NCBI RefSeq assembly: GCF_002246015.1
Contig: NZ_NOLJ01000008.1
Location: 214,235-278,234 of the forward strand
Direction of reading: 5' to 3'
Source of the DNA: Nostoc sp. 'Peltigera membranacea cyanobiont' 210A
Lineage (GTDB): Bacteria; Cyanobacteriota; Cyanobacteriia; Cyanobacteriales; Nostocaceae
DNA: 64,000 nt
The translations under genes were made by a program, and so were the position numbers. Below are positions 47,193 through 56,415 of the stretch, one piece after another. The notes below the pieces were generated by a model, which had not been told where the DNA came from, did not search any database, and saw only the letters and a program-made list of their open reading frames with translations. Each line of letters begins with the position of its first letter. Position 1 is the first letter of the stretch.

Positions 47193-47414
47193 AAGTTAGG
47201 AGTTAGGAGTTAGGGGTTAGGGGTTAGGAGCCAGGAGTCAGAATAATTCTATATGACTGGTTGATAACTTTTCCTTGAAAGCCGGATTTGCGTCCCACTG
47301 CTCTAATGCCCCTGACGGGCGAAACAAACAATAAGCTTATCTCATTAAACTCCCTTCCTTTATCGTTGGAGTCATCTTAACTCCTAACTCCTGACTCATA
47401 ACTCCTAACTCCTT
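47193..47414. repeat. Heptanucleotide repeat tracts in inverted orientation
   Basis: GTTAGGA/GTTAGGG heptamers run from 47193 to about 47241, and the reverse-complement type (AACTCCT)n from about 47379 to 47414, with about 140 bp between. Such short tandemly repeated repetitive sequences are typical of heterocystous cyanobacteria. Confidence 0.8.
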
Positions 47415-47447
47415 CTTACTCATGCTTCCCATAACCAAAAATTAGCA

Positions 47448-47702
47448 ATGCCTCCTACCAACCAACAGTCTTCAGCTAAACCCGCATCCAATCTGGATTT
47501 ATTTCCCATTCCTCAATCGTTCCTTTTACAAATAGGTACAGCGTCTATATTACTGCTGCTGATTACTGGAAAAACTACAGTAAGAGCACTAGAAGCAATA
47601 GGAGAAGCTAGTGAAGAATTATTTCGAGGCGATCGCCTACCCAATCTAGATTTCCCAGATGAACACGAAATCAATCAAGATGAGAAGATATACACCAAAT
47701 AA
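47448..47702 (+). CDS. Small conserved-type protein with one membrane segment
   Basis: The 84-aa protein has a polar N-terminus (MPPTNQQSSAKPASNLDLFP), one hydrophobic segment (FLLQIGTASILLLLITG) and an acidic C-terminus (RGDRLPNLDFPDEHEINQDE). I recognise no enzyme family. It lies on the same strand 85 bp before ppc and may be co-transcribed. Its position just after a heptamer-repeat tract means its promoter is probably within 47415-47447. Confidence 0.6.
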   Translation: MPPTNQQSSAKPASNLDLFPIPQSFLLQIGTASILLLLITGKTTVRALEAIGEASEELFRGDRLPNLDFPDEHEINQDEKIYTK

Positions 47703-47786
47703 TTATTTGCTCAGGAACAACCCGGTGAGCATTAAGTGCAAAACCTAGAACCGTAAACAGTAATTAGCTTTACAAGAATAGAGAAT

Positions 47787-50700
47787 ATGGGTTCCCTTTT
47801 ATACTCTTCGTCTCAAACTGCTGATATATACCCGGTGTCGGAATTATTTTTGCGCCATCGTCTCCAGGTAGTGGAAGAATTGTGGGAGTCAGTTCTCCGG
47901 CAAGAATGTGGTCAAAATATGGTGGACTTGTTGCGTCAGTTGCGCGATTTATGTTCGCCAGAAGGACAAGCAACAAATGACCAAGCATCTTCAGCCGTCA
48001 AATTAATTGAACAACTAAATATCAACGAAGCAATACGCGCGGCTCGTGCTTTCGCTCTGTATTTTCAGCTGATTAACATCATAGAGCAGGAATACGAACA
48101 ACGGCAGCAATTGAGCCGTTATGAAGCAGAAACAGAGGAAATAGAGCCGGAAACAGCGTCTAATGTTAACTATTCGTCTAATCAAAGAGAAGATGACGCG
48201 CCTGTTAGCAAGGGAATAGCAGCAGCCTTTCTCAAAAAGAATTATCTCGAAAAGGCGCAAGTCAAACCAAAAGGTACTTTTGCTGCCTTGTTTCCCTATT
48301 TATTCAAACTGAATGTACCGCCCCAGCAAATTCAACGTTTAATTGCACATCTGGATGTGCGCTTAGTTTTTACAGCGCATCCGACGGAAATTGTTCGTCA
48401 TACCATCCGAGATAAGCAGCGACAGGTGGTACAACTTTTGCAAAAACTGGATACCTTGGAAAATCACTCTGGGACTACGCCAGGAGCATATCCTTGGGAA
48501 GCAGTAGATGTCCGCGAACAATTGCTTGAAGAGATTCGCCTGTGGTGGCGTACAGACGAACTTCACCAGTTCAAACCCACAGTGCTAGATGAAGTAGATT
48601 ATGCCCTGCACTACTTCCAAGAAGTTTTATTTGATGGCATTCCCCAACTGTATAAACGTTTCAAACACACTCTATCCAATACCTTTCCTTGGCTAGAACC
48701 ACCGAGTAAAAACTTTTGCTCTTTTGGCTCCTGGGTAGGCTCAGACAGAGACGGGAACCCATCAGTTACACCCGAAATCACCTGGAAAACAGCTTGCTAT
48801 CAGCGCAAAATGGTGCTGGGGAGATATATTCAGTCAGTGAAAAATCTGATTGAATTGTTGAGTGTGTCGATGCACTGGAGTGATGTTTTACCAGACTTAC
48901 TGGAATCTCTAGAATTGGATCAGTCCCAGTTGAGTGAGGTATATGACGCACTGGCACTGCGTTATCGACAAGAACCCTATCGGCTGAAACTGGCTTACGT
49001 ACTGAAACGGCTGGAAAATACTCGCGATCGCAATTTAGCTTTGTACAATCGAGAAACGCCGACAAATCAAGATAGCCCCCTATATCGTTCGGGAGCCGAT
49101 TTTTTAGCAGAACTGCGAATGATTCAGCGCAACTTGACAGAAACAGGTTTAAGTTGTCGAGAATTAGAAAATCTCATCTGTCAGGTAGAAATTTTTGGCT
49201 TTAACTTGACACAGTTAGATATCCGCCAAGAATCATCTCGCCACGCCGATGCGCTGAATGAGATCCTGGAATACCTGCAAATATTACCCCAACCTTACAA
49301 CGAACTATCCGAGGAGCAAAGAGTTGCTTGGCTCACAGGAGAACTCCAAACCCGCAGGCCATTAATTCCGGCAGAATTGCCATTTTCGGAAAAAACCAAC
49401 GATGTAATTGAAACCTTTCGCGTCGTGCGATCGCTCCAACAAGAATTTGGTCTCAACATCTGCCAAACTTACATTATCAGTATGTGCCGCGATGTGAGCG
49501 ACGTGCTAGAAGTACTACTGTTAGCCAAAGAAGCCAGACTTTTTGACCCCGCCATTGCCGTCGGAACTATTCAAGTAGTCCCCCTATTTGAGACAGTAGA
49601 AGATTTACAACGCTCCAGAAGCGTCATGCGGAAACTGTTTGAACTCCCCTTATATCGCGCTTTATTAGCCGGCGGCTACGAACAGACAAAAGCAGAGCAT
49701 ACCGATGAAAATTCATCCCCCCCTGCCTCCCCTGCCTCCCCTGCCCCCCTGCTCCCCTGCTCCCCTACCTCCTCTCCGCTTCCCACAAACTTGCAAGAAG
49801 TAATGCTGGGGTATTCTGACAGCAACAAAGACTCTGGTTTTTTAAGCAGCAATTGGGAAATTCATAAAGCTCAAAAATCACTGCAACAAATAGCAGAAAA
49901 CTACGATCTAAGTTTGCGGATTTTTCACGGACGCGGCGGTTCTGTGGGACGTGGTGGCGGCCCCGCTTACGAAGCGATTTTAGCTCAACCAGGTCATAGT
50001 ATCAATGGGCGAATCAAGATTACTGAACAAGGAGAAGTTTTAGCTTCCAAATATTCCTTGTTGGACTTGGCTTTGTACCACATGGAAACCATCACTACTG
50101 CTGTGATTCAAGCCAGCCTGCTGCGAACAGGGTTTGATGATATCGAACCCTGGAATGAGATTATGGAAGAATTAGCAGCGCGATCGCGTCAACATTATCG
50201 TGCTTTAATCTACGAACAGCCTGATTTTGTTGATTTCTTCCACGAAGTAACCCCCATTGAAGAAATTAGCCAACTGCAAATTAGTTCCCGTCCCGCACGC
50301 CGTCCATCTGGTAAGAAAGATTTAAGCAGTCTGCGAGCTATTCCTTGGGTATTTAGCTGGACGCAAACTCGCTTTTTACTTCCTTCCTGGTATGGCGTTG
50401 GCACAGCGTTACAAGAATTCTTGAACGCAGAACCAGAAGAACACTTGAAATTGCTACGCTACTTTTACGTTAAATGGCCCTTCTTCAAGATGGTGATTTC
50501 TAAGGCCGAGATGACTTTGGCAAAAGTAGATATGCAAATGGCACACCACTACGTCCAAGAACTCTCAAAACCAGAAGATCAACTTCGTTTTGGCAAGGTT
50601 TTTGACCAAATTGCTAGCGAGTTCTATCTGACAAGGGATTTGGTGTTAAAAATCACCGATCACAATCGACTGTTAGATGGCGATCCGGTATTGCAACGAT

Positions 50701-50894
50701 CTGTGCAGTTACGTAATGGGACAATTGTCCCCTTGGGATTTATCCAAGTTTCACTACTCAAGCGTCTACGGCAGTCCCAAAATACTGCTGCTACTTCTGG
50801 AGTGATTCATTCTCGTTACAGCAAAGGCGAGTTACTGCGAGGAGCATTGTTAACTATTAATGGTATTGCAGCCGGGATGAGAAATACAGGTTGA
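47787..50894 (+). CDS. ppc: Phosphoenolpyruvate carboxylase
   Basis: The 1035-aa protein carries the key motifs: VFTAHPTEIVRHT (catalytic His198), FCSFGSWVGSDRDGNP, FGFNLTQLDIRQESSRH, LGYSDSNKDSGF and FHGRGGSVGRGGGP, and it ends in the conserved MRNTG. The enzyme fixes bicarbonate onto PEP to give oxaloacetate for the incomplete cyanobacterial TCA cycle and amino-acid synthesis. It is long for the family because a Pro/Ser-rich stretch (about residues 643-666) encoded by short tandem repeats lies just before the LGYSDSNKD motif. It lacks the N-terminal phosphorylation motif of plant enzymes. It is preceded by a small membrane-protein gene. Confidence 0.97.
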   Translation: MGSLLYSSSQTADIYPVSELFLRHRLQVVEELWESVLRQECGQNMVDLLRQLRDLCSPEGQATNDQASSAVKLIEQLNINEAIRAARAFALYFQLINIIEQEYEQRQQLSRYEAETEEIEPETASNVNYSSNQREDDAPVSKGIAAAFLKKNYLEKAQVKPKGTFAALFPYLFKLNVPPQQIQRLIAHLDVRLVFTAHPTEIVRHTIRDKQRQVVQLLQKLDTLENHSGTTPGAYPWEAVDVREQLLEEIRLWWRTDELHQFKPTVLDEVDYALHYFQEVLFDGIPQLYKRFKHTLSNTFPWLEPPSKNFCSFGSWVGSDRDGNPSVTPEITWKTACYQRKMVLGRYIQSVKNLIELLSVSMHWSDVLPDLLESLELDQSQLSEVYDALALRYRQEPYRLKLAYVLKRLENTRDRNLALYNRETPTNQDSPLYRSGADFLAELRMIQRNLTETGLSCRELENLICQVEIFGFNLTQLDIRQESSRHADALNEILEYLQILPQPYNELSEEQRVAWLTGELQTRRPLIPAELPFSEKTNDVIETFRVVRSLQQEFGLNICQTYIISMCRDVSDVLEVLLLAKEARLFDPAIAVGTIQVVPLFETVEDLQRSRSVMRKLFELPLYRALLAGGYEQTKAEHTDENSSPPASPASPAPLLPCSPTSSPLPTNLQEVMLGYSDSNKDSGFLSSNWEIHKAQKSLQQIAENYDLSLRIFHGRGGSVGRGGGPAYEAILAQPGHSINGRIKITEQGEVLASKYSLLDLALYHMETITTAVIQASLLRTGFDDIEPWNEIMEELAARSRQHYRALIYEQPDFVDFFHEVTPIEEISQLQISSRPARRPSGKKDLSSLRAIPWVFSWTQTRFLLPSWYGVGTALQEFLNAEPEEHLKLLRYFYVKWPFFKMVISKAEMTLAKVDMQMAHHYVQELSKPEDQLRFGKVFDQIASEFYLTRDLVLKITDHNRLLDGDPVLQRSVQLRNGTIVPLGFIQVSLLKRLRQSQNTAATSGVIHSRYSKGELLRGALLTINGIAAGMRNTG
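49716..49781 (+). repeat. Short tandem repeats (CCCCTGC/TCCCCTGC) inside ppc
   Basis: CCTCCCCTG-type units are repeated about six times and encode SPPASPASPAPLLPCSPTSS. Similar TCCCCTGC and CTCCCC strings occur between genes near 62596-62640, so an intergenic-type repeat appears to have expanded within the gene without breaking the frame. Confidence 0.75.
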
Positions 50895-51018
50895 TGGGGA
50901 ATGGGAAGAAGCGGAGGGGCAAGGGAGACAAGGGGACAAGATGACAAAATGACTTAAGTGAAAACTTGCAACAAGTTTCTGCCCCTGTCCCCTTGTCTCA
51001 CATTTTGCACCTAGCCCT

Positions 51019-51134
51019 AGCGATTAGAAATCGCGGCTATATAAACGAACGCGAACAGCGTCTCGCAGAGAAGTCCGCGTAGGCGGACTAACGCAAAATC
51101 AAGTCTTTTCAACCTGCGGAGGCAGGTTTTGTAT
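51019..51134. repeat. Dispersed palindromic repeats downstream of ppc
   Basis: Three small hairpins lie side by side: GCGATTAGAAATCGC, GTCCGCGTAGGCGGAC, and AACCTGCGGAGGCAGGTT. The middle one resembles the GGCGGACTACG repeats near 57780. No gene is present between ppc and 51233; one of the hairpins could also terminate ppc. Confidence 0.6.
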
Positions 51135-51232
51135 TTCGACTCCGCTCAACACAAGTCTGTGTAGCCGTGACTTCTAGTCGCCTGGTGCAAGATATAAGTT
51201 GTCCTTTTCCCATTCTCAATGACAAATGACAA

Positions 51233-51487
51233 ATGACAAAAAATAGAATTTTAATTTGCACTTTCTTGGCACTGTCATCAGGTTTTTTTGGCGCTTACAC
51301 CAGTGGGCAAATCACCATGATGCTGCATAGCCAAAAGTGTCAAAACCAACCTTGGGGTTTCAAGGAGATGTGCAACGCTTGGATGACACCAGGCGCAATA
51401 TGGCAAGGTAGTACAACAGGACTATGGACAGGAACTATATTAGGGGCGTTTGTTGGTGGTGTGGTGACGCGACAAGCTCGTGATTAA
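51233..51487 (+). CDS. Small membrane protein, function unknown
   Basis: The 84-aa protein has a hydrophobic N-terminus (ILICTFLALSSGFFGAYTSG), a central Cys-containing loop (SQKCQNQPWGFKEMCNAW) that could form a disulfide, and a glycine-rich second helix (GLWTGTILGAFVGGVV). No family was recognised. Its ATG falls inside an ATGACAA heptamer array, which offers ATGs in different frames at 51219, 51226 and 51233. Only 51233 opens this frame. Confidence 0.6.
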   Translation: MTKNRILICTFLALSSGFFGAYTSGQITMMLHSQKCQNQPWGFKEMCNAWMTPGAIWQGSTTGLWTGTILGAFVGGVVTRQARD

Positions 51488-51496
51488 TCTAATGTG

Positions 51497-51578
51497 ATAC
51501 CAATTCAATTAATGATTGCAACACATCCTTGGGTAAAGACGCGATTCATCGCGTCTCTACAGATTTTCAAATTGGTAT
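51497..51578. repeat. 82-bp MITE-like palindromic element
   Basis: ATACCAATT and AATTGGTAT form perfect 9-bp ends, and the interior has AGACGCGATTCATCGCGTCT, itself a palindrome. Such elements are widespread between genes in Nostocales. It lies 10 bp after a stop codon and may also act as a transcription end. Confidence 0.7.
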
Positions 51579-51652
51579 GAGTTTCAGGGTTGGCAACTTT
51601 GGTGTCAGCAAGGCTGGTAAAATCTACCCATAGCGAAGAAGAGTAAATCACC

Positions 51653-51958
51653 ATGCCTACCGAAACTAACCCAGGGAATCAAACTACTACAGGAGCTGAT
51701 GCGATTGATGAAGCGATCGCACAGGGAATTGATTTTGATGGTTCTCCCATTCCCCCTGCCAAGCTAGAACTTTATGGTAAAGTTATGGCGCTAGAAGGCA
51801 ATAGACAGCGCAGTGGTGTATCTAATACGATGCGATCGCGCATTGTGCGCATTGGTGCAAAACACATTCCCCAAGCAGAACTCGACCAATTACTTGTAGA
51901 TGCCGATTTCGCGCCCCTAAAAGAGAAAGAAATTGCCTTTTTCTATAGTGGTAAATAA
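51653..51958 (+). CDS. Conserved-type small soluble protein, function unknown
   Basis: The 101-aa protein has no membrane segment, with an acidic N-terminus (DAIDEAIAQGIDFDG) and a basic middle (GNRQRSGVSNTMRSRIVRIG). It ends in a helix plus EIAFFYSGK. I do not recognise a named family. The composition, clean ATG and GAAGAGTAAATCACC leader argue for a real gene. It stands alone between a MITE and a heptamer tract. Confidence 0.65.
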   Translation: MPTETNPGNQTTTGADAIDEAIAQGIDFDGSPIPPAKLELYGKVMALEGNRQRSGVSNTMRSRIVRIGAKHIPQAELDQLLVDADFAPLKEKEIAFFYSGK

Positions 51959-52265
51959 AGTTAGGAGTTAGGAGTTAGGAGTTCGTTGAGATAAGCTACT
52001 TTAGCTATGTCTGGCGACAAACTCTGACCTCCTTCGCACAGCGTAATGCTGCTAATTCCCTACCGCCACACGTCTGGGCTTAACACATCAATTCAATTTT
52101 TTACCTCACACATCTTAAATTGCCATCGGTATTTTGGCTTCTTGATTCTTCTCTTAATATTTTCAAAAAGTGTATCTTCAGCAAGATATTGTCAGCTTTG
52201 CCTTGTGTTTGAATTGGCAGATGGCTATATGTACTTGAGTAATAGCTGAAAGACTTGGAGAACAC
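51959..52265. other. Intergenic region with GTTAGGA heptamers
   Basis: About three GTTAGGA heptamers occur at 51960-51983. The 67-residue frame at 52046-52249 has no coding features. The upstream part of the aldo/keto reductase gene probably contains its promoter. Confidence 0.5.
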
Positions 52266-53228
52266 ATGTCAGGAACTACGTCAAATTCAGAAATGCAATA
52301 TCGAGTACTCGGTAGTACAGGAGAGAAAGTTTCCGCCATCGGATTGGGTGGTTGGCACATCGCCTTGAAGCACGTTGATGAGCAACTGGCTATCCGCATT
52401 GTGAGAACAGCTATCGATCGCGGCATCACCTTTATGGATAACAGTTGGGATTACAACGGTGGAGTCAGCGAAATTCGTATGGGCAAAGCGCTGCGCGATC
52501 GCTATCGAGATAAAGTGTTCCTGATGACGAAAATCGATGGTCGCTCTAAAAAAGTAGCAGCAAAACAGCTAGACGAATCACTCCAACGCTTGCAAGTTGA
52601 TTGCATCGATCTGGTTCAGCACCACGAAATCCTGCGGCACGAAGACCCGCATCGAGTTTTTCACGAAGAAGGGGCGAATGCTGCCTTGATTGAGGCACGG
52701 GAAGCTGGCAAACTTCGATATATAGGTTTTACTGGGCATAAAGACCCCTATGTTCATCTGCACATGCTGGAAGTTGCAGCCACTAATGGGTTTAAATTTG
52801 ATACAGTGCAGATGCCTCTCAATGTGATGGATGCCCACTACCGAAGCTTTGAAAAGCTGGTTGTGCCAGAGCTAGTTAAACAAAACATCGGCGTTCTGGG
52901 AATGAAAAGCTTGGCAAACGGTATTCTTTTACGGTCAAAAACTGTAACACCAATTGAATGTTTACACTATGCTTTGAATCTGCCGACATCGGTTGTGATT
53001 ACCGGAATTGACAGCATGGAAATTCTAGAGCAAGCTTTTGAAGCAGTGCGGACGTTCCAGCCAATGAATGATGAGCAGGTGCGATCGCTCTTAGCAAAAA
53101 CGGCAGAAGCGGCATCAAGCGGCGAGTTTGAGCCGTTCAAAACCTCATCAATCTTCGACAGCACTGCCCAAAATCCAGATTGGCTAGGAGAAGAACCACA
53201 GCGTATCCAGCAATTGATGTCAGCATAA
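52266..53228 (+). CDS. Aldo/keto reductase
   Basis: The 320-aa protein has the (beta/alpha)8 AKR motifs: VSAIGLGGWHIA, the catalytic Asp and Tyr in FMDNSWDYNGGVSE, Lys in FLMTKIDGR, His in LVQHHEILRHEDP, the strand GKLRYIGFTGHKDP, and VITGIDSMEILEQAFEA near the C-terminus. It should be an NADPH-dependent reductase of aldehydes or ketones in the cytoplasm. It is close to the YgjR/Tas-like, iron-sulfur-free class. The substrate cannot be told from sequence. It is a single-gene unit. Confidence 0.9.
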   Translation: MSGTTSNSEMQYRVLGSTGEKVSAIGLGGWHIALKHVDEQLAIRIVRTAIDRGITFMDNSWDYNGGVSEIRMGKALRDRYRDKVFLMTKIDGRSKKVAAKQLDESLQRLQVDCIDLVQHHEILRHEDPHRVFHEEGANAALIEAREAGKLRYIGFTGHKDPYVHLHMLEVAATNGFKFDTVQMPLNVMDAHYRSFEKLVVPELVKQNIGVLGMKSLANGILLRSKTVTPIECLHYALNLPTSVVITGIDSMEILEQAFEAVRTFQPMNDEQVRSLLAKTAEAASSGEFEPFKTSSIFDSTAQNPDWLGEEPQRIQQLMSA

Positions 53229-53573
53229 TGCTTTTTTAGTGTTGTCCGTGGAGGAACTTCACACATCGACTATGCTACCGCTGATATCTTTCTGGTTTCA
53301 TTCGCTCCCTAGCAAAATTTATTTTTACCCAAGCATCCCGCCAGTAACTTTTAAAACTATTCTCTCTGGCTCGGAGTGCGCGATTATGACCAATCCAGAC
53401 TAGAATCACTGGTACATAATCATCTGATTCTAGCAACTTTATTAATGAATTTAAGATTATAAAAGCTGTGGAGCGATCGCTAGCTATATATTTATTGGGC
53501 AAGCGATCGCATCGCGACTTGGTTAAAAGTCGCACTTAACACCCAAAAGTCGGGTGTTTACTCTCAACCCGTT

Positions 53574-53691
53574 ATATCATGTCCGCTAGATTACTTATTA
53601 AACCTGAAGAACCCCTCCCCGCTCTTCGGGAGGGGCTGGGGGTGGGGTGCAATGACTGTGGAAATCATAACTAATTATACGGACATGATAT
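53574..53691. repeat. 118-bp MITE-like element with perfect 12-bp terminal inverted repeats
   Basis: ATATCATGTCCG at 53574 and CGGACATGATAT ending at 53691 are exact inverted repeats. In the middle is a strong hairpin CCCCTCCCC/GGGAGGGG (53612-53636) followed by a G-rich tail. It lies in the 630-bp gap between the aldo/keto reductase and DUF2993 genes. The rest of that gap holds no supportable gene; the minus-strand frame 53275-53535 is doubtful. Confidence 0.7.
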
Positions 53692-53903
53692 TACTCCATA
53701 AAACTTTAGCGTATGATTACTATTGTCATGAATGCTGCGACTTTCTTCCTACTTGACTTTAATTAGTAATATTTAATACATTAACTCATCAACCATCAGC
53801 TATCCTATGCTTATCCATCAGCACAATTAATCACGGGATCGCTTGCTGTATTCTTCATGATTTGTTACAAAAGTACAAAGAACTTCTAGAGACCCAAAAC
53901 CAC

Positions 53904-54698
53904 ATGTTCGGCGGACTTACTGGTTTACAAGATCCTAAAGGCACAGATTGGGGAGAGCGGATGCTCAACACAGTCGCCAGCCAAACGATTCGCCACCTGT
54001 TTACCCAAAGCGAGTCAGTAGAAGTCTTTGTGCGCTGCTACCCCTCCAGCAAGCTCTTGCAAGGCAGCATTGACAGCTTTAAAATGAGCGGTCGTGGCTT
54101 AGTGATTCGGAGAGATTTCGCGGTTGAGGAGATGTCGTTTGAAACTGATGCGGTGGCCATTGACTTCGGCTCGGTTTTAAGTGGCAAACTTAGCCTTAAG
54201 CAGCCCACTCAAGCGATCGCTCAAGTCATATTATCAGAAGCAGGCATAAACCAAGCCTTTAATGCGGAACTGGTGAAAAAGCGCCTGCTTAACCTCACCG
54301 TACCATCACTGACAGAATTATCTGGCGGTGAACCAGTCTCCTTTACAGATGTCCAGATACAGCTATTGCCAGAAAATCGCTTACAGCTTGTAGCAAAAGC
54401 AGATTTAAATAATGGCGAACTCGTACCCCTGAGCATGATTTTAACTGTAGGCATTGAAAGACGGCGGCGAGTTTCTTTCAAAGATCCGAATATTCAACTT
54501 GACCAAGTGCCAGAAGCACAACGGGAAATCTCGCAAACCTTGAGCGTAGCGCTGGTAGAAATTTTAGATAATATGGTCGATTTGGATCGTTTTGACCTTG
54601 ATGGAGTCAAAATGCGTCTCAACCGATTAGAAACTGAAGGTCAAAAAATTATTTTCAGTGGATATGCTGAAATTGAACGTATTCCACATAGCGCTTGA
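53904..54698 (+). CDS. DUF2993 (LmeA-like) protein
   Basis: The protein of about 264 aa matches DUF2993: VEVFVRCYPSSKLLQGSIDSF, FETDAVAIDFGSVLSGK, NLTVPSLTELSGGEPVSFTDVQ, RLQLVAKADL and VDLDRFDLDGVKMRLNRLE. DUF2993 proteins have a TULIP-like lipid-binding fold; the actinobacterial member LmeA acts on cell-envelope lipid glycans. In cyanobacteria the role is unknown. The start is uncertain. ATG 53904 (MFGGLTG) is preferred; a TTG 42 bases earlier would add MLQKYKELLETQNH. No signal peptide is visible with either start. Confidence 0.8.
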   Translation: MFGGLTGLQDPKGTDWGERMLNTVASQTIRHLFTQSESVEVFVRCYPSSKLLQGSIDSFKMSGRGLVIRRDFAVEEMSFETDAVAIDFGSVLSGKLSLKQPTQAIAQVILSEAGINQAFNAELVKKRLLNLTVPSLTELSGGEPVSFTDVQIQLLPENRLQLVAKADLNNGELVPLSMILTVGIERRRRVSFKDPNIQLDQVPEAQREISQTLSVALVEILDNMVDLDRFDLDGVKMRLNRLETEGQKIIFSGYAEIERIPHSA

Positions 54699-54750
54699 TG
54701 CAAGATTACACGCAAAAAGTTAATGTAAAATGAAGCTTTAAACAAATTAA

Positions 54751-54778
54751 ATACCGCCTAGAATCATCTAGGCGGTAT
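54751..54778 (+). terminator. Terminator of the DUF2993 gene
   Basis: ATACCGCCTAGA and TCTAGGCGGTAT pair perfectly over 12 bp around ATCA, followed by GTTTAAATCTTT. It lies 53 bp after the stop codon. Confidence 0.75.
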
Positions 54779-54800
54779 GTTTAAATCTTTAGGTTTTGAA

Positions 54801-54872
54801 AGGAGTTAGGAGTTGTTAATTATAGATTGTAATTAATTTTTATTTGTCACTCCTAACTCCTAACTCCTAACT
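54801..54872. repeat. Inverted heptamer repeats
   Basis: AGGAGTTAGGAGTT at 54801 and AACTCCTAACTCCTAACTTT ending at 54872 can pair across an AT-rich spacer. They lie directly after the ugd stop codon (minus strand) and might also serve as its terminator. Confidence 0.65.
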
Positions 54873-54874
54873 TT

Positions 54875-56266
54875 CTATCTTCCCACGCCTACATATTGAA
54901 ATCCAGCGCGGATCATTGCTTCGGGGTCGAGGAAGTTACGACCATCGATGATAACGGGGTGGGCCATCAGTTTCGCCATCTTCACATAATCCAGAGTGCT
55001 GAATTGCTGCCATTCGGTGACGAGTACTAAAGCATCACAGCCATCAGCTAGTCTTTCAGCATCGGTTTCTACTAACACCCCAGAAAGACCATGACGCATA
55101 CCTGTTTGGGAAATAATGGGGTCGTAGGCTTTGACTTTGGCTCCCAGTCGGTTTAGCTGCTCAATTAGGATGAGTGCTGGGGCGTCTCGCAAGTCGTCGG
55201 TATCTGGCTTGAAGGTCAGTCCGAGTAGTCCGACTGTTTTGCCTTTGAGAATTTTCAGAACTTGTTGGAGTTTTTCCAAAGCAATCAACCGCTGACGTTC
55301 GTTGACACTGACAGCGGATTTCAGTAGCTGGGCTTCATAACCATAATCATCAGCAGTGTGAATCAGAGCGGAGACATCTTTGGGAAAACAAGAACCACCC
55401 CAACCAATACCAGCTTGTAAAAACTTGTTACCAATGCGGGAATCTAGACCGATACCTTTGGCTACTTGGGTGACATCAGCACCAACGCGATCGCAAATAT
55501 TAGCAACTTCGTTAATAAAACTAATCTTAGTGGCTAAAAAGGCATTAGCGGCGTATTTGATCATCTCCGCCGAACTCAGGTCTGTTGCCAGAATTGGCAC
55601 TGGAGGTAAAGATTGATCCTCAGCGTACTTGCGTTCCACAATCGGGGCATACAGTTGTTGCATTAAGGCTACTGCTCTTTGGCTATTGCCTCCTAGTACG
55701 ATGCGATCGGGGTTAAAGGTGTCGTGAACTGCCGAACCTTCGCGCAAAAACTCTGGATTGCTGACTACATCAAACTCGGCTACAAATTCAGATAATTTCT
55801 CATCACTCGGCACTCCACCTGCGGGTACCAGTGTTTTCTGCCGCTCTGCAACACCATCTAGAACAAGCATCCGTACCCAGTCACCTGAGCCAATGGGTAC
55901 TGTAGATTTATTCACTATGACTTTATAACCACCGTTGAGATTTTCCCCAATCCCACGGGCTACAGCTTCGACGTAACGAGTATCACTTTCACCAGTGGGT
56001 AAAGGTGGCGTTCCCACAGCAATAAACAGAATTTCTCCGTGGGAAACTCCAGCAGCAAGATCGCTAGTAAAATGAATCTTCTCTGTTTGAATGGCAGACT
56101 GCATAATTTCTGAGAGTCCCGGCTCAAAAATTGGAGACTGCCCAGACTTCATTAACTTAACTTTTTCTTCGTTGTTGTCTACGCAAATTACATCATGCCC
56201 AATATGAGCCAAGCAAGCGCCTGTAACTAAACCAACGTAACCAGTACCAATCACGCAAACACGCAT
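54875..56266 (-). CDS. ugd: UDP-glucose 6-dehydrogenase
   Basis: The 463-aa protein starts with the NAD-binding VCVIGTGYVGLVTGACLAH. It has the catalytic Cys in IGWGGSCFPKDVSAL, FLREGSAV, and the C-terminal UDP-binding LGLTFKPDTDDLRDAP. It oxidises UDP-glucose to UDP-glucuronate with two NAD. The gene 150 bp upstream in the same direction encodes the UDP-glucuronate decarboxylase, so the two make UDP-xylose for exopolysaccharide or glycan. Length and motifs are normal for the family. Confidence 0.96.
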   Translation of the reverse strand: MRVCVIGTGYVGLVTGACLAHIGHDVICVDNNEEKVKLMKSGQSPIFEPGLSEIMQSAIQTEKIHFTSDLAAGVSHGEILFIAVGTPPLPTGESDTRYVEAVARGIGENLNGGYKVIVNKSTVPIGSGDWVRMLVLDGVAERQKTLVPAGGVPSDEKLSEFVAEFDVVSNPEFLREGSAVHDTFNPDRIVLGGNSQRAVALMQQLYAPIVERKYAEDQSLPPVPILATDLSSAEMIKYAANAFLATKISFINEVANICDRVGADVTQVAKGIGLDSRIGNKFLQAGIGWGGSCFPKDVSALIHTADDYGYEAQLLKSAVSVNERQRLIALEKLQQVLKILKGKTVGLLGLTFKPDTDDLRDAPALILIEQLNRLGAKVKAYDPIISQTGMRHGLSGVLVETDAERLADGCDALVLVTEWQQFSTLDYVKMAKLMAHPVIIDGRNFLDPEAMIRAGFQYVGVGR

Positions 56267-56415
56267 TTATTTAACTCCTCACTTAATTTGGGCTTAATCT
56301 TCAAAAAGAAGTTCTCAATTTTACACTTACACATTTGGTAAAACTCAGCAACTAAATATACTAGCTACCGATGGGGTTAGCTTGCATGAAAATTTAGAGC
56401 GACGCTAGACGTAAC

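Noticed and set aside
47193..47414. Heptamer tracts considered as a CRISPR array
   Set aside because: Units are 7 bp without spacers; these are short tandem repeats, not CRISPR.
52046..52249. 67-residue plus-strand frame with a hydrophobic stretch
   Set aside because: Irregular composition, no ribosome-binding site, and it overlaps the probable promoter of the aldo/keto reductase.
53275..53535. 86-residue minus-strand frame after the aldo/keto reductase
   Set aside because: No family features and HIP1-rich; cannot be told from chance, though a small gene is not excluded.
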